From NCBI GenBank assembly GCA_022749295.1, contig CP062007.1:1364001-1428000 (forward strand): a stretch of DNA of 64,000 nt. Direction: 5' to 3'. The notes under the pieces were generated by a model. That model was not told the DNA's origin, made no database searches, and was given only the letters and a program-made list of their open reading frames with translations. The position numbers were made by a program, and so were the translations under genes. Below, one piece after another: positions 1 to 11,179 of this stretch; position 1 is the stretch's first letter; each line of letters begins with the position of its first letter. The DNA comes from Flavobacteriaceae bacterium GSB9. GTDB taxonomy: Bacteria; Bacteroidota; Bacteroidia; Flavobacteriales; Flavobacteriaceae.

Positions 1-1086
1 CCCATTGGTATGGGATACGATTTTAAAGGCATTTATAATCTTTGGGAGAAAAACGTTAATTTGTTTAGCGGCGATAGCCGAAAGAATATTGAAGAAACCA
101 TTGAAATTTCAGATTTGGCCTCGCCAGAATTAGATGGCTTGGTTGGTGAAAAAGCTGCCAATACCTTAAGGGAAGAAATTGAATTGGTTGAAGGCATTTA
201 TCCTGATTTTAATAAAGATGAATATTTACATGGTAAGCAACAACCTGTGTTTTTTGGTTCGGCATTAAATAATTTTGGTGTTCGCGAACTTTTGGATTGT
301 TTTATTGAAATTGCACCAAAACCTAGGCCCAAGCAAAGTGAAGAGCGGTTGGTTGAACCCAACGAGGACAAATTTACCGGGTTTGTTTTTAAAATTCATG
401 CCAATATGGACCCCAACCATAGAGACCGCTTAGCCTTCATAAAAATAGTGTCCGGTAAGTTTGAGAGAAATAAACCATACTTGCACGTTAGACACAACAA
501 AAAACTAAAATTTTCGAGTCCCAATGCATTTTTTGCTGAAAAAAAGGAAATTGTTGATGTGTCCTACCCTGGTGACATTGTAGGCTTGCACGATACTGGT
601 AACTTTAAAATTGGCGACACTTTAACCGAGGGTGAAGAGATAAACTATAAAGGCATTCCTAGTTTTTCGCCAGAACATTTTAGATATATCAATAATGCCG
701 ATCCATTAAAGTCAAAACAACTCTACAAAGGTATTGACCAGTTAATGGACGAAGGTGTTGCGCAATTATTCACCCTTGATCTTAACGGTCGCAAAGTAAT
801 TGGTACGGTTGGCGCACTACAATATGAAGTGATTCAATACCGATTGGAGCACGAATACGGTGCCAAATGTACTTATGAAAACCTGAACGTTTATAAAGCT
901 TGTTGGATTGAAACCGAAGATGAAAAAAGTGAAGAATTTAAAGATTTTTTGAGGGTTAAACAACGTTTTTTGGCAAAAGACAAACGTGGGCAATTGGTGT
1001 TTTTGGCAGATTCGCCGTTTTCACTTCAAATGAGCCAACAAAAATACCCTAGTTTAAAATTTCATTTTGTATCAGAATTTGATTAA
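1..1086 (+). CDS. prfC: Peptide chain release factor 3, C-terminal part (5' end outside window)
   Basis: Class II release factor GTPase that recycles RF1/RF2 from the ribosome after peptide release. The reading frame is open from base 1 (PIG, then MGYDFKG), so the gene is cut by the window edge. About 361 residues remain of a usual ~530, and the P-loop and the first part of the G domain are missing. What is seen is the end of the G domain (GSALNNFGV, the G5 region, near residue 84), an EF-Tu-like beta-barrel domain II (FTGFVFKI onwards) and the RF3-specific C-terminal domain (IGTVGALQYEVIQYRL). The C-terminal QYEV region separates RF3 from EF-G. No odd features in the visible part. Confidence 0.95.
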   Translation, partial: PIGMGYDFKGIYNLWEKNVNLFSGDSRKNIEETIEISDLASPELDGLVGEKAANTLREEIELVEGIYPDFNKDEYLHGKQQPVFFGSALNNFGVRELLDCFIEIAPKPRPKQSEERLVEPNEDKFTGFVFKIHANMDPNHRDRLAFIKIVSGKFERNKPYLHVRHNKKLKFSSPNAFFAEKKEIVDVSYPGDIVGLHDTGNFKIGDTLTEGEEINYKGIPSFSPEHFRYINNADPLKSKQLYKGIDQLMDEGVAQLFTLDLNGRKVIGTVGALQYEVIQYRLEHEYGAKCTYENLNVYKACWIETEDEKSEEFKDFLRVKQRFLAKDKRGQLVFLADSPFSLQMSQQKYPSLKFHFVSEFD

Positions 1087-1215
1087 AACTAACCATAATT
1101 CATCTCATCTATACTTTTAACCATTTTTTAATTTTTGACCGATTTTTTTGATCTAAAACTTGAAGCTATTTTTAACTTGAAGTACCAACTAGATCGACCC
1201 CAAATTGATTTAACT

Positions 1216-1455
1216 ATGGAAATTAATGCTAAAGAGTTCAGTAATAAAGAAATTACTGTAACGTACGACCCCAGTCTCTGTTCGCTTTCCGGAAGATGTA
1301 TTAAAGACCTTTCTGAGGTTTTTATGAATTCGGTTATCCCTTGGGTAGATATCAATGACGCATCGCCCGATAGCATACAAAAGCAAGTAAACCGTTGTCC
1401 TTCTGGCGCTTTAAAATTTCATTTAAATAGAAAGTTAGAACACAGCGAACTCTAA
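1216..1455 (+). CDS. YjdI-like (4Fe-4S) mono-cluster protein
   Basis: Small protein of 79 residues resembling the YjdI / Fer4_19 family of predicted single Fe-S cluster proteins of unknown partner. The visible signature is CSLSGRC (C22, C28) and a C-terminal CPSGAL (C61), matching the family pattern CxxxxxC...CPSGAL. I chose the ATG at 1216. The open frame extends upstream to a TTG at 1135, but that 27-residue extension has no family counterpart. It stands alone after prfC and ends in a shared terminator hairpin. The family assignment is fairly secure; the redox role is inferred. Confidence 0.8.
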   Translation: MEINAKEFSNKEITVTYDPSLCSLSGRCIKDLSEVFMNSVIPWVDINDASPDSIQKQVNRCPSGALKFHLNRKLEHSEL

Positions 1456-1459
1456 GAAA

Positions 1460-1487
1460 AAAGTCCCTGTAAAAAAACAGAGACTTT
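1460..1487. terminator. Bidirectional terminator hairpin between convergent genes
   Basis: AAAGTC and GACTTT arms plus inner CTGT/ACAG, with one C-A mismatch and an A-rich loop. A-run on the left and T-run on the right. It lies between the plus-strand YjdI-like gene and the minus-strand DUF3467 gene, so it can serve both. Confidence 0.7.
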
Positions 1488-1494
1488 ATAACTT

Positions 1495-1812
1495 TTAAGC
1501 TTGGCCGGTTGGTCCAAAATTCAATGGTATTGGCGGTTGCTCGTAATCTTTAATTTCACCATGTGCATTTTCAAATCTAGCCACATTATCACCCAATGCT
1601 TTTAATAAACGCTTGGCGTGTTGTGGTGTCAATATTATTCTAGACTTTACTTTATTCTTGGGTACACCTGGCATGATATTTACAAAGTCAACAACAAATT
1701 CAGATACAGAATGGTTTATAATAGCTAAATTGGAATAGGTTCCCTCTGCTACTTTTTCATCCAACTCGATATTAATTTGTCCTTGTTTTTGTTTTTCTTT
1801 TTCGTCTGCCAT
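1495..1812 (-). CDS. DUF3467 domain protein
   Basis: A 105-residue protein of the DUF3467 family, which in Bacteroidota commonly sits directly downstream of rpoC. Its function is unknown. The N-terminus is short and charged (MADEKEKQKQGQ), followed by a compact alpha/beta domain with the family-typical segments EFVVDFVNIMPG and SRIILTPQHAKRLL. It has no membrane segment. It starts at the ATG ending at 1812, after the rpoC terminator, so it can be expressed separately or by read-through from rpoC. Conserved neighbourhood with RNA polymerase suggests, but does not show, a transcription-related role. Confidence 0.85.
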   Translation of the reverse strand: MADEKEKQKQGQINIELDEKVAEGTYSNLAIINHSVSEFVVDFVNIMPGVPKNKVKSRIILTPQHAKRLLKALGDNVARFENAHGEIKDYEQPPIPLNFGPTGQA

Positions 1813-1831
1813 GATTTTTATGGGTTATAAA

Positions 1832-1862
1832 AAATCAATCCCGCTTAGTGCGGGATTGATTT
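1832..1862 (-). terminator. Terminator after rpoC
   Basis: Perfect 13-bp stem AAATCAATCCCGC / GCGGGATTGATTT with a TTAGT loop. On the minus strand it is followed by T6 (A-run at 1829-1834). It lies between rpoC and the DUF3467 gene and ends the ribosomal protein/RNA polymerase operon. Confidence 0.9.
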
Positions 1863-1868
1863 TGTTCA

Positions 1869-4800
1869 TTAGTTATAATTTAACTCTTGTTTTACCTGCA
1901 TCATTTCATCAAACTCTTCTTTTGAGCCTACTATGATATCAGAATAACTTCTCATACCAGTACCTGCTGGGATTCTATGTCCAACAATTACATTTTCTTT
2001 TAGGCCTTCTAAAGTATCTACTTTACCAGCTACTGCTGCTTCATTAAGTACTTTAGTTGTTTCCTGGAACGATGCCGCAGAAATAAACGACTTAGTTTGT
2101 AACGACGCTCTTGTAATACCCTGCAATATTGGTGTTGCAGTTGCCGGTTTAGCATCTCTTGCTACAACAAGTTGTTTGTCTTCCCTACGTAAAATAGAGT
2201 TTTCATCTCTTAACTCACGTGGCGATATAATCTGTCCAGCTTTAAGGTTGTCAGAATCTCCAGCGTCCTCGACAACTTTCATTCCAAAAATATCGTCATT
2301 TTCCTTGATGAAATCAGCTTTATGCGCTAATTGATCTTCTAAGAAGATAGTGTCGCCCGAGTCGATAATTCTAACCTTACGCATCATCTGTCTTACAACA
2401 ACCTCAAAGTGTTTATCGTTAATTTTCACACCTTGCAAACGGTAAACTTCTTGTACTTCGTTTACTAAATATTGTTGTACTGCAGAAGGTCCTTTAATAT
2501 CAAGAATATCATTAGGTGTAATTGAACCATCAGAAAGTGGCATACCTGCTTTAACGTAATCATTTTCTTGAACAAGAATTTGATTTGAAAGTTTAACCAA
2601 GTACTTTTTGATTTCACCTAATTTAGACTCAACGATAATCTCTCTGTTACCACGTTTAATCTTACCGAACGATACCACACCATCAATCTCGCTAACAACA
2701 GCAGGGTTAGATGGATTACGTGCTTCGAACAACTCGGTTACACGAGGAAGACCACCAGTAATATCACCTGCTTTTGCAGACTTACGCGGTATCTTTACCA
2801 ATACTTTACCAACACTAATTTTCTCGTTATCATCAATCATTAAGTGAGAGCCAACCGGTAAGTTATACGAACGGATGGTTTCCCCTTTACTATCTTCGAT
2901 ATGAAGTGTCGGGATTAGTTTTTTGTTTCTGGATTCCGAAATTACTTTTTCTTGGAAACCTGTTTGCTCATCTATTTCCACTTGGTAGGTTACACCTTGC
3001 TCGATGTTTTCATATTTTACTTTACCAGCAAATTCTGAAATAATTACACCGTTATAAGGGTCCCAAGTACAAACAACATCGCCTTTAGATAATTCTTGAC
3101 CATTTTTAATGTGCAAGTTAGAACCATAAGGAATGTTATTATTACTTAAAACAATTCCTGTTTTCTTATCAACAAGTTTAAGCTCTGAGGTTCTAGAAAT
3201 AACAATATCTACTTCGTTTCCTTCAGAATCTTTTCCTTTAACTGTTTTTAGGTCTTCTATTTCGGCTACACCATCAAACTTAACAACCAACTTGTTGTCC
3301 TCTGAAATGTTTCCAGCAATACCACCCACGTGGAATGTACGCAGTGTAAGCTGTGTACCAGGCTCACCAATAGATTGAGCGGCAACCACACCTACAGCCT
3401 CTCCACGTTGTACCATTTTACCAGTAGCAAGGTTTCGACCATAACACTTAGCACAAATACCTTGTAAGGCTTCACAAGTTAAAGGTGAACGCACTTCCAC
3501 TCTTTCAAGTGGCGATTCTTGTATAGTCTTAGCTATTTTATCGTTAATTAACTCACCTGCAGAAACCAATAATTCGTCTGTTACAGGATTGTATACGTCG
3601 TTTAATGATACACGACCTACAATACGTTCTTGTAAGGTTTCAACAACTTCATCATTCTTCTTCAGTGGCTCAACTTCAACCCCCCTTAAGGTACCACAAT
3701 CTTCTGTATTGATAATTACATCTTGGGATACATCAACCAGACGACGCGTTAAGTAACCTGCATCGGCAGTTTTAAGTGCGGTATCGGCAAGACCTTTACG
3801 TGCACCGTGCGTTGAAATAAAGTACTCTAAAATTGAAAGCCCTTCTTTAAAGTTTGAAAGAATTGGGTTTTCAATAATCTCTCCACCACCGGCATTGGAT
3901 TTTTTTGGTTTTGCCATCAAACCACGCATACCAGTAAGCTGACGAATCTGTTCTTTAGATCCACGAGCACCGGAATCAAGCATCATAAACACCGAGTTAA
4001 AGCCTTGTTGGTCTTCACGAATACGTTTCATTGACAACTCGGTCAATTCAGCATTTGTCGAAGTCCAAATATCAATAACTTGGTTGTAACGCTCGTTATT
4101 AGTGATAAGTCCCATGTTATAGTTTCCAGTAATACCGTCAACCAATCCATTGGCTTTATCAATCATATCTTGCTTTTCAGGTGGAATAATAATATCACCT
4201 AAACTGAATGAAAGACCACCTTGGAAGGCGAATTTGAAACCTAAGGTTCTAATTGCATCCAAGAAATCTGCTGTTTCTGGAACCGAAGTTACCTTTAAAA
4301 TATCACCAATAATATCTCGTAATGATTTTTTGGTCAATACTTTGTTGATGAAACCTGCTGCTTGAGGTACATGTTGGTTAAACAACACGCGACCTACTGT
4401 AGTTTCAACAATCATTCGGTCTAACTTACCTTCCTCATTGATATCAAGCGTTCTTACTTTGATACCCGCATTCAAGTCTACTCTCTTCTCGTTAAAAGCA
4501 ATTTCTACTTCTTCAGGAGAATAGAACGTTAAACCTTCTCCTTTAATTGGTACTTCAGGTGTAGACTTACGCTCTTTAGTCATGTAGTAAAGGCCAAGCA
4601 CCATATCTTGGGAAGGAACCGTTACCGGCGAACCATTTGCTGGGTTTAAGATATTATGGGAAGCCAACATTAATAGCTGGCATTCCAAAATAGCTTCTGG
4701 TCCAAGTGGTAAGTGAACTGCCATCTGGTCACCATCGAAATCGGCATTAAATGCAGTACACACCAATGGGTGTAACTGAATCGCTTTCCCCTCGATTAAC

Positions 4801-6170
4801 TTAGGTTGGAAGGCTTGAATACCTAAACGGTGAAGCGTAGGAGCACGGTTTAGCAATACCGGATGCCCTTTAAGAACATTCTCCAAGATATCCCAAACCA
4901 CTGGCTCTCTTTTATCTATAATTTTCTTAGCAGATTTTACCGTTTTTACGATACCTCTTTCAATTAATTTTCTAATTACAAAAGGCTTATAAAGTTCGGC
5001 TGCCATGTTTTTTGGCAATCCGCATTCGTGTAATTTTAATTCTGGACCAACAACAATTACCGAACGAGCCGAATAATCAACACGTTTACCAAGTAAGTTT
5101 TGACGGAAACGCCCTTGCTTACCTTTTAATGAATCGGATAATGATTTTAATGGTCTATTAGAATCGGTTTTTACTGCAGATGATTTACGCGTGTTGTCAA
5201 ATAAAGAATCCACGGACTCCTGAAGCATACGTTTTTCGTTACGTAAAATTACTTCAGGTGCTTTAATTTCAACCAATCTCTTAAGACGATTGTTACGGAT
5301 AATTACACGACGGTATAAATCATTTAAATCTGAAGTCGCAAAACGACCACCATCAAGCGGCACTAACGGACGTAATTCTGGTGGAATGATTGGAATAACC
5401 TTCATAATCATCCACTCCGGACGATTTTCTCTATTTTGGTTAGATTCACGTAAAGCTTCAACAACTTGTAAACGTTTCAACGCTTCTGTTTTACGTTGTT
5501 TAGACGTTTCGGTATTGGCTTTATGGCGTAACTCGTACGACAATGATTCTAAATCTATTCTTCCCAATAATTCAATTAAACACTCAGCACCCATTTTAGC
5601 TAAGAACTTGTTAGGGTCTGAATCGTCTAAATATTGGTTGTCTTGTGGCAGTGACTCTAGAACATTCAAGTATTCCTCTTCGGTAAGGAAATCCATTTTT
5701 TGTAATGGTTCGCCTTCTTCATTTTTAGCAATACCAGGCTGGATGACTACGTAACGCTCGTAGTAAATAATCATATCCAACTTTTTGGATGGTAAGCCCA
5801 ATAAATATCCTATTTTGTTGGGTAAAGAGCGGAAGTACCAAATATGGGCAACAGGAACTACCAAATTAATGTGTCCTACCCTATCTCTACGTACTTTCTT
5901 TTCGGTTACCTCAACGCCACAACGGTCACAAACAATACCTTTATATCGAATTCTTTTATACTTACCACAGGCACATTCGTAATCCTTTACAGGACCAAAT
6001 ATACGCTCGCAAAACAAACCATCACGCTCTGGTTTGTGTGTACGGTAATTGATAGTCTCTGGTTTTAAAACTTCACCTCTAGACTCTGCCAAAATAGACT
6101 CTGGTGATGCTAGACCAATTGAGATTTTATTAAACCTCTTTACTGTATTTTTATCTTGTTTTCTTGCCAT
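1869..6170 (-). CDS. rpoC: DNA-directed RNA polymerase subunit beta'
   Basis: Largest subunit of RNA polymerase, 1433 residues, the usual length in Flavobacteriia. Visible motifs in order: the N-terminal zinc site with C66, C68, C81 and C84 (CACGK...CDRCG); the beta' lid/rudder region with [15 protein letters not shown] near 356-370; the catalytic Mg2+ motif NADFDGD at 475-481; the trigger-loop region ([12 protein letters not shown]); and the second zinc site ([13 protein letters not shown]). It follows rpoB with an 89-bp spacer and ends just before a strong terminator. No frameshift or odd residue seen. Confidence 0.99.
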   Translation of the reverse strand: MARKQDKNTVKRFNKISIGLASPESILAESRGEVLKPETINYRTHKPERDGLFCERIFGPVKDYECACGKYKRIRYKGIVCDRCGVEVTEKKVRRDRVGHINLVVPVAHIWYFRSLPNKIGYLLGLPSKKLDMIIYYERYVVIQPGIAKNEEGEPLQKMDFLTEEEYLNVLESLPQDNQYLDDSDPNKFLAKMGAECLIELLGRIDLESLSYELRHKANTETSKQRKTEALKRLQVVEALRESNQNRENRPEWMIMKVIPIIPPELRPLVPLDGGRFATSDLNDLYRRVIIRNNRLKRLVEIKAPEVILRNEKRMLQESVDSLFDNTRKSSAVKTDSNRPLKSLSDSLKGKQGRFRQNLLGKRVDYSARSVIVVGPELKLHECGLPKNMAAELYKPFVIRKLIERGIVKTVKSAKKIIDKREPVVWDILENVLKGHPVLLNRAPTLHRLGIQAFQPKLIEGKAIQLHPLVCTAFNADFDGDQMAVHLPLGPEAILECQLLMLASHNILNPANGSPVTVPSQDMVLGLYYMTKERKSTPEVPIKGEGLTFYSPEEVEIAFNEKRVDLNAGIKVRTLDINEEGKLDRMIVETTVGRVLFNQHVPQAAGFINKVLTKKSLRDIIGDILKVTSVPETADFLDAIRTLGFKFAFQGGLSFSLGDIIIPPEKQDMIDKANGLVDGITGNYNMGLITNNERYNQVIDIWTSTNAELTELSMKRIREDQQGFNSVFMMLDSGARGSKEQIRQLTGMRGLMAKPKKSNAGGGEIIENPILSNFKEGLSILEYFISTHGARKGLADTALKTADAGYLTRRLVDVSQDVIINTEDCGTLRGVEVEPLKKNDEVVETLQERIVGRVSLNDVYNPVTDELLVSAGELINDKIAKTIQESPLERVEVRSPLTCEALQGICAKCYGRNLATGKMVQRGEAVGVVAAQSIGEPGTQLTLRTFHVGGIAGNISEDNKLVVKFDGVAEIEDLKTVKGKDSEGNEVDIVISRTSELKLVDKKTGIVLSNNNIPYGSNLHIKNGQELSKGDVVCTWDPYNGVIISEFAGKVKYENIEQGVTYQVEIDEQTGFQEKVISESRNKKLIPTLHIEDSKGETIRSYNLPVGSHLMIDDNEKISVGKVLVKIPRKSAKAGDITGGLPRVTELFEARNPSNPAVVSEIDGVVSFGKIKRGNREIIVESKLGEIKKYLVKLSNQILVQENDYVKAGMPLSDGSITPNDILDIKGPSAVQQYLVNEVQEVYRLQGVKINDKHFEVVVRQMMRKVRIIDSGDTIFLEDQLAHKADFIKENDDIFGMKVVEDAGDSDNLKAGQIISPRELRDENSILRREDKQLVVARDAKPATATPILQGITRASLQTKSFISAASFQETTKVLNEAAVAGKVDTLEGLKENVIVGHRIPAGTGMRSYSDIIVGSKEEFDEMMQVKQELNYN

Positions 6171-6182
6171 TTTCTTAAGTTT

Positions 6183-6222
6183 TCAGTCTCAGTCTCAGTA
6201 TTCAGTATTTAGTATTTAGTTT
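6183..6222. repeat. Degenerate short tandem repeat in the rpoB-rpoC spacer
   Basis: The spacer between rpoB and rpoC holds six to seven copies of a 6-7 base unit that drifts from CAGTCT through CAGTATT to TAGTATT. The repeat ends about 12 bases from the rpoC start codon, so in mRNA it forms most of the rpoC leader. No promoter or terminator is visible in the spacer. Confidence 0.75.
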
Positions 6223-6259
6223 AAACTACTAGCTGGACACTGTAACTGTAAACTATATT

Positions 6260-9200
6260 TTACTCCTCTAACCTGATATCCAAACCTAAACCTTTCAATT
6301 CATGCATTAATACGTTGAAAGATTCTGGCAATCCTGGATCTGGCATTGGTTCACCTTTAACAATACTCTCATATGTTTTAGCTCGACCAATAACGTCATC
6401 GGATTTTACAGTTAAAATCTCACGTAAGGTACTTGATGCACCATAAGCCTCAAGTGCCCAAACTTCCATCTCACCAAAACGCTGACCTCCAAACTGGGCT
6501 TTACCTCCCAATGGTTGTTGTGTAATTAATGAGTAAGGTCCAATAGAACGTGCGTGCATTTTATCATCAACCATGTGTCCTAATTTCAGCATGTAAATCA
6601 CACCTACTGTTGCAGGTTGATCGAAACGCTCACCAGTTCCACCATCATAAAGATAGGTATGGCCATATCTTGGAATTCCAGCCTCATCAGTAAGGGCATT
6701 GATTTGATCGATATTAGCACCATCAAAAATAGGCGTAGCGTACTTACGACCTAATTTTTGCCCGGCCCAACCTAATACCGTTTCGTAAATCTGACCAATG
6801 TTCATACGCGATGGTACACCAAGTGGGTTCAATACAATATCAACTGGTGTTCCGTCTTCTAAGAAAGGCATATCTTCCTGACGAACAATACGGGCAACGA
6901 TACCTTTGTTACCGTGGCGTCCTGCCATTTTATCACCTACTTTAAGTTTACGTTTTTTAGCAATGTAAACTTTCGCTAATTTTATAATTCCAGATGGCAA
7001 TTCATCACCAACAGAAATGGTAAACTTTTCGCGGCGCAATGCCCCTTGTAAGTCGTTTTCCTTAATTTTATAATTGTGGATTAAATCGGCCACTAATTGA
7101 TTCGTATGGTCATCGGTAGTCCATTTTCCAGATACCAAGTGTGCATAGTCATCAACGGCATTTAACATTTTTAAAGTGAACTTTTTACCTTTTGGTAACA
7201 CCTCTTCACCTAAATCGTTAAAAATACCTTGCGCCGTTTTTCCGTTTACGATAGCAAAAAGTTTTTCAACTAAAATGTCTTTTAATTCATCAAACTTTCT
7301 GTCGTACTGTGCTTCAAGAGCTAAAATATCGTCTTTATCCTGCGCTCTTTTACGTTTATCTTTTACCGCTCTGGCGAATAATTTCTTCTCAATTACTACA
7401 CCATTTAATGAAGGCGACGCTTTTAACGATGCATCTTTTACATCACCAGCTTTATCACCAAAAATAGCACGTAATAATTTTTCTTCCGGTGTAGGATCAG
7501 ATTCTCCTTTAGGTGTAATCTTACCAATTAAGATATCACCAGGCTTCACTTCAGCACCAACGCGAATCATACCATGTTCATCTAAGTCTTTTGTGGCTTC
7601 TTCAGAAACATTAGGAATATCGTTAGTTAACTCTTCGTTACCAAGCTTGGTATCTCTAACCTCAAGTGAATATTCATCAATGTGAATTGACGTGAAAATA
7701 TCTTCGCGTACTACTTTTTCAGAAATTACAATCGCATCCTCAAAGTTATATCCTTTCCAAGGCATAAAGGCTACTTTCATATTTCTACCAAGCGCTAATT
7801 CGCCCTGTTGCGTAGCATAACCTTCACAAAGCACCTGGCCTTTTTTAACCTTATCGCCTTTTTTAACGATAGGCTTTAAGTTGATACTGGTACCTTGGTT
7901 GGTTTTTCTGAATTTCACCAATTGATAAGTTTTGATATCGGTATCGAAACTTACTTTAGCTTCATCTTCAGTACGGTCATATTTAATTTTGATTTCTTTT
8001 GAATCAACATACTCAACAACACCACTACCCTCTGCATTAACCAATACACGGGAATCTGACGCTACTTGACGCTCAAGTCCGGTACCTACAATTGGAGATT
8101 GCGGACGTAATAATGGAACCGCTTGACGCATCATGTTTGATCCCATCAATGCACGGTTCGCATCATCATGTTCCAAGAACGGAATTAATGACGCTGAAAT
8201 TGACGAAATCTGGTTTGGTGCCACATCTGTGTAATGAATCTCTTTAGGATCGATTACCGGGAAGTCACCTTCCATACGTGCAATTACTTTATCATGAAGA
8301 ATTTTACCGTCATCATCAACTTTAACAGTTGCTTGTGCAATTAGTTTTTCTTCCTCTTCCTCTGCACTTAAATATGTTGGTTCATTTTTAATATCTACAA
8401 CACCATCTTCTACTTTCCTGTAAGGTGTTTCAATGAATCCCATTGAATTCACTTTCGCATATACTGAAAGTGAAGAAATCAAACCAATGTTTGGCCCCTC
8501 AGGTGTTTCAATAGGACATAAACGTCCGTAGTGCGTGTAGTGAACGTCACGTACCTCGAAACCTGCTCTTTCTCTTGAAAGACCTCCAGGTCCAAGTGCT
8601 GATAAACGACGTTTATGAGTAATCTCGGCCAACGGATTGGTTTGATCCATAAACTGAGATAATTGATTCGTACCAAAGAACGAGTTGATTACAGAAGATA
8701 ATGTCTTCGCATTAATCAAATCGATTGGTGTAAACACCTCGTTATCACGAACGTTCATTCGCTCACGTATGGTACGTGCCATACGAGCTAAACCAACACC
8801 AAACTGAGAGGATAACTGCTCACCTACTGTACGTACACGACGGTTTGAAAGGTGATCAATATCATCAATTTCTGCTTTAGAGTTAATAAGCTCAATTAAG
8901 TATTTAATGATGGTAATGATATCTTCTTTGGTAAGCACTTGCTTATCCATTCCAATATCCAACTGTAATTTTTTGTTCATTCTATAACGACCTACTTCAC
9001 CTAAAGAATAACGTTGGTCACTAAAGAATAATTTATCTATAATACCACGTGCCGTTTCTTCATCTGGCGGCTCGGCATTACGTAATTGTCTATAAATATG
9101 CTCAACAGCCTCCTTTTCTGAGTTTGTTGGGTCTTTTTGAAGCGTGTTGTGAATAATCGCGTAATCACCTTGCTCGTTAGATTCCTTATGTAAAAGAATA

Positions 9201-10072
9201 GTTTTTACATCGGCATCAACGATTTCAAGAATGTTGTCTTTATCTAAAACCGTATCACGGTCCAATACAATTTCGTTACGCTCGATAGATACTACTTCAC
9301 CAGTATCTTCATCAACAAAATCTTCGTGCCATGTGTTAAGTACACGGGCCGCTAATTTTCTTCCTAAGTATTTTTTTAATCCAGTTTTTGATACTTTAAC
9401 TTCTTCGGCTAAATCAAAAATTTCTAAGATATCTTTATCACGCTCAAAACCAATAGCGCGGAAAAGCGTTGTAACCGGTAACTTTTTCTTTCTATCAATG
9501 TAAGCATACATTACCTGGTTAATATCTGTAGCAAACTCAATCCATGATCCTTTGAATGGAATAACCCTTGCTGAATATAATTTTGTTCCGTTAGCATGGA
9601 ACGATTGCCCGAAGAATACCCCTGGCGAACGGTGTAATTGCGATACCACTACGCGCTCGGCACCGTTAATAACAAAAGTACCGCTTGGCGTCATGTAAGG
9701 TATGGTTCCTAAGTACACATCTTGAACAATGGTTTCGAAATCCTCATGTTCAGGATCCGTACAGTACAACTTTAACCTTGCTTTTAGCGGAACGCTGTAA
9801 GTAAGTCCTCTTTCAATACACTCTTCAATGGCATATCTGGGTGGATCTACAAAGTAATCTAAGAATTCTAATACGAATTGATTACGTGAATCTGTAATTG
9901 GAAAGTTTTCCATGAAGGTGTTATAAAGCCCTTCATCACCTCTTTCTTCAGATTTAGTTTCTAATTGGAAAAAATCCTGGAAGGATTTAATCTGAATATC
10001 CAAAAAGTCGGGATATTCCGTTCTATTTACAATAGAGGAGAAGTTTAATCTTTCAGCTTGTGTTGATAACAT
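6260..10072 (-). CDS. rpoB: DNA-directed RNA polymerase subunit beta
   Basis: Second largest RNA polymerase subunit, 1270 residues. The start is set at the ATG ending at 10072; the frame also offers a TTG one codon upstream. The rifampicin-pocket region is present ([33 protein letters not shown]; read in pieces, QLSQFMDQ and [10 protein letters not shown]), as is the active-site segment [14 protein letters not shown] and the C-terminal [23 protein letters not shown] block ([17 protein letters not shown]). The rifampicin-cluster residues look wild type (Q, D, H, R and S in FMDQ...HKRRLSALG). It lies downstream of rplL across a structured 123-bp spacer. Confidence 0.99.
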   Translation of the reverse strand: MLSTQAERLNFSSIVNRTEYPDFLDIQIKSFQDFFQLETKSEERGDEGLYNTFMENFPITDSRNQFVLEFLDYFVDPPRYAIEECIERGLTYSVPLKARLKLYCTDPEHEDFETIVQDVYLGTIPYMTPSGTFVINGAERVVVSQLHRSPGVFFGQSFHANGTKLYSARVIPFKGSWIEFATDINQVMYAYIDRKKKLPVTTLFRAIGFERDKDILEIFDLAEEVKVSKTGLKKYLGRKLAARVLNTWHEDFVDEDTGEVVSIERNEIVLDRDTVLDKDNILEIVDADVKTILLHKESNEQGDYAIIHNTLQKDPTNSEKEAVEHIYRQLRNAEPPDEETARGIIDKLFFSDQRYSLGEVGRYRMNKKLQLDIGMDKQVLTKEDIITIIKYLIELINSKAEIDDIDHLSNRRVRTVGEQLSSQFGVGLARMARTIRERMNVRDNEVFTPIDLINAKTLSSVINSFFGTNQLSQFMDQTNPLAEITHKRRLSALGPGGLSRERAGFEVRDVHYTHYGRLCPIETPEGPNIGLISSLSVYAKVNSMGFIETPYRKVEDGVVDIKNEPTYLSAEEEEEKLIAQATVKVDDDGKILHDKVIARMEGDFPVIDPKEIHYTDVAPNQISSISASLIPFLEHDDANRALMGSNMMRQAVPLLRPQSPIVGTGLERQVASDSRVLVNAEGSGVVEYVDSKEIKIKYDRTEDEAKVSFDTDIKTYQLVKFRKTNQGTSINLKPIVKKGDKVKKGQVLCEGYATQQGELALGRNMKVAFMPWKGYNFEDAIVISEKVVREDIFTSIHIDEYSLEVRDTKLGNEELTNDIPNVSEEATKDLDEHGMIRVGAEVKPGDILIGKITPKGESDPTPEEKLLRAIFGDKAGDVKDASLKASPSLNGVVIEKKLFARAVKDKRKRAQDKDDILALEAQYDRKFDELKDILVEKLFAIVNGKTAQGIFNDLGEEVLPKGKKFTLKMLNAVDDYAHLVSGKWTTDDHTNQLVADLIHNYKIKENDLQGALRREKFTISVGDELPSGIIKLAKVYIAKKRKLKVGDKMAGRHGNKGIVARIVRQEDMPFLEDGTPVDIVLNPLGVPSRMNIGQIYETVLGWAGQKLGRKYATPIFDGANIDQINALTDEAGIPRYGHTYLYDGGTGERFDQPATVGVIYMLKLGHMVDDKMHARSIGPYSLITQQPLGGKAQFGGQRFGEMEVWALEAYGASSTLREILTVKSDDVIGRAKTYESIVKGEPMPDPGLPESFNVLMHELKGLGLDIRLEE

Positions 10073-10135
10073 CAATGGACGGAATTTTGATTAAAAAAAT
10101 AGTGAAAGCATATATAATTGTTATATACGCAAAAT

Positions 10136-10172
10136 GGTTTAGGTCTTAGAGATACCTCTCCAGACCTAAACC
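10136..10172 (-). promoter_or_regulatory. Long hairpin between rplL and rpoB (attenuator or RNase site)
   Basis: An 11-bp perfect stem GGTTTAGGTCT / AGACCTAAACC enclosing a second AGAG/CTCT stem, transcribed after rplL and before rpoB. On the minus strand it is followed by ATTTTG only, a weak T-run. A smaller AT hairpin, TATATAA-TTG-TTATATA, follows at 10111-10127. The position matches where enterobacteria carry an attenuator and an RNase III site that set the ratio of L7/L12 to RNA polymerase; that function is inferred here. Confidence 0.6.
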
Positions 10173-10195
10173 TTTAAGTTTTTGAGTTGTTAAGC

Positions 10196-10573
10196 TTACT
10201 TAAGCTCAACCTCAGCTCCAGCCTCTTCTAATTGAGCTTTAAGAGCTTCAGCTTCATCTTTAGCTACACCTTCTTTGATTGGAGATGGTGCTTCATCAAC
10301 TAAACCTTTAGCTTCTTTTAATCCTAATCCAGTTAATTCTTTAACTAATTTTACAACAGCTAATTTAGAACCACCTGGTGCTTTAAGGATTACATCAAAT
10401 TCAGTTTGCTCTTCACCAGCGTCGTCTCCACCGCCAGCAGGACCAGCAACTGCTACTGCTGCAGCTGCAGCAGGTTCGATGCCATACTCATCTTTTAATA
10501 TAGTTGCTAACTCGTTTACTTCTTTTACAGTAAGGTTAACTAATTGTTCTGCGAAATCTTTTAAATCTGCCAT
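10196..10573 (-). CDS. rplL: 50S ribosomal protein L7/L12 (bL12)
   Basis: Stalk protein of the large subunit, present in several copies through L10, that recruits translation GTPases. 125 residues. It has an N-terminal dimerisation domain (residues 1-35), an alanine-rich hinge ([16 protein letters not shown]) and the conserved C-terminal domain with [20 protein letters not shown] (seen as [20 protein letters not shown]). The hinge is followed by a short acidic stretch (DDAGEEQ). It lies 64 bp after rplJ. No Shine-Dalgarno precedes it. Confidence 0.98.
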   Translation of the reverse strand: MADLKDFAEQLVNLTVKEVNELATILKDEYGIEPAAAAAVAVAGPAGGGDDAGEEQTEFDVILKAPGGSKLAVVKLVKELTGLGLKEAKGLVDEAPSPIKEGVAKDEAEALKAQLEEAGAEVELK

Positions 10574-10637
10574 TTTTCTACCGTTTTAATAAATTTTTGT
10601 AATAATATAATTGTAATAAAGTGCGTACTGCTTAATA

Positions 10638-11159
10638 CTATCCTTCTTTTTCAGATAGTGTTTTTATAAGTCCAGCTAATGTGCCTCCACCCGATTTAAG
10701 TGCAGAAACAACGTTTTTGGCTGGAGATTGTAATAATCCTACAATTTCTCCTAACAACTCGTCTTTAGATTTAATTTCAACTAAAGCATCCAATTGTTCG
10801 TCACCAATGTAAATAGCTTCCTCAATAAAAGCTCCTTTTAATAGAGGCTTTTCAGATTTTTTACGGAAGTTCTTTATCAACTTAGCTGGTGCATTACCTG
10901 TTTCGGAATACATTACCGTTGTATTTCCTTTCAAAACCGTTGGAAGTTCTTCAAACTCTTTGTCTGAAGCTTCCATAGCTTTAGCAAGCAATGTGTTTTT
11001 AACAACTGCCATTCTTACATTGGCCTTAAAAGCGGCACGACGTAAGTCTGAGGTTACTCCTGCATTTAATCCTGAAATATCGGTTAAATAAATATTTGCG
11101 CTTTCGGCTAATTCTGCAGTTAAGTCCTCAATTACTTGTGATTTTTCTTCTCTTGTCAT
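10638..11159 (-). CDS. rplJ: 50S ribosomal protein L10 (uL10)
   Basis: Base of the ribosomal stalk; binds 23S rRNA and L7/L12 dimers. 173 residues. The N-terminal half matches L10 (MTREEKSQVIEDL, FKANVRMAVVKNTLLAKA) and the C-terminal helix (VVSALKSGGGTLAGLIKTL) is the L12-binding segment. Only 20 bp separate it from rplA, so there is no room for the long L10 autoregulatory leader found in many bacteria. Any L10 control would have to act elsewhere. Confidence 0.98.
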   Translation of the reverse strand: MTREEKSQVIEDLTAELAESANIYLTDISGLNAGVTSDLRRAAFKANVRMAVVKNTLLAKAMEASDKEFEELPTVLKGNTTVMYSETGNAPAKLIKNFRKKSEKPLLKGAFIEEAIYIGDEQLDALVEIKSKDELLGEIVGLLQSPAKNVVSALKSGGGTLAGLIKTLSEKEG

Positions 11160-11179
11160 AATAAAAGTTTTAACTTAAA

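Noticed and set aside
1128-1376. Minus-strand open frame over the Fe-S protein gene
   Set aside because: It is antisense to a gene with a clear CxxxxxC...CPSGAL signature.
2608-9503. Plus-strand open frames within rpoC and rpoB
   Set aside because: All are antisense to long conserved coding sequence and have no recognisable domains.
10638-11179. L10 autoregulatory leader upstream of rplJ
   Set aside because: Only 20 bases separate rplA and rplJ; no room for the usual structure.
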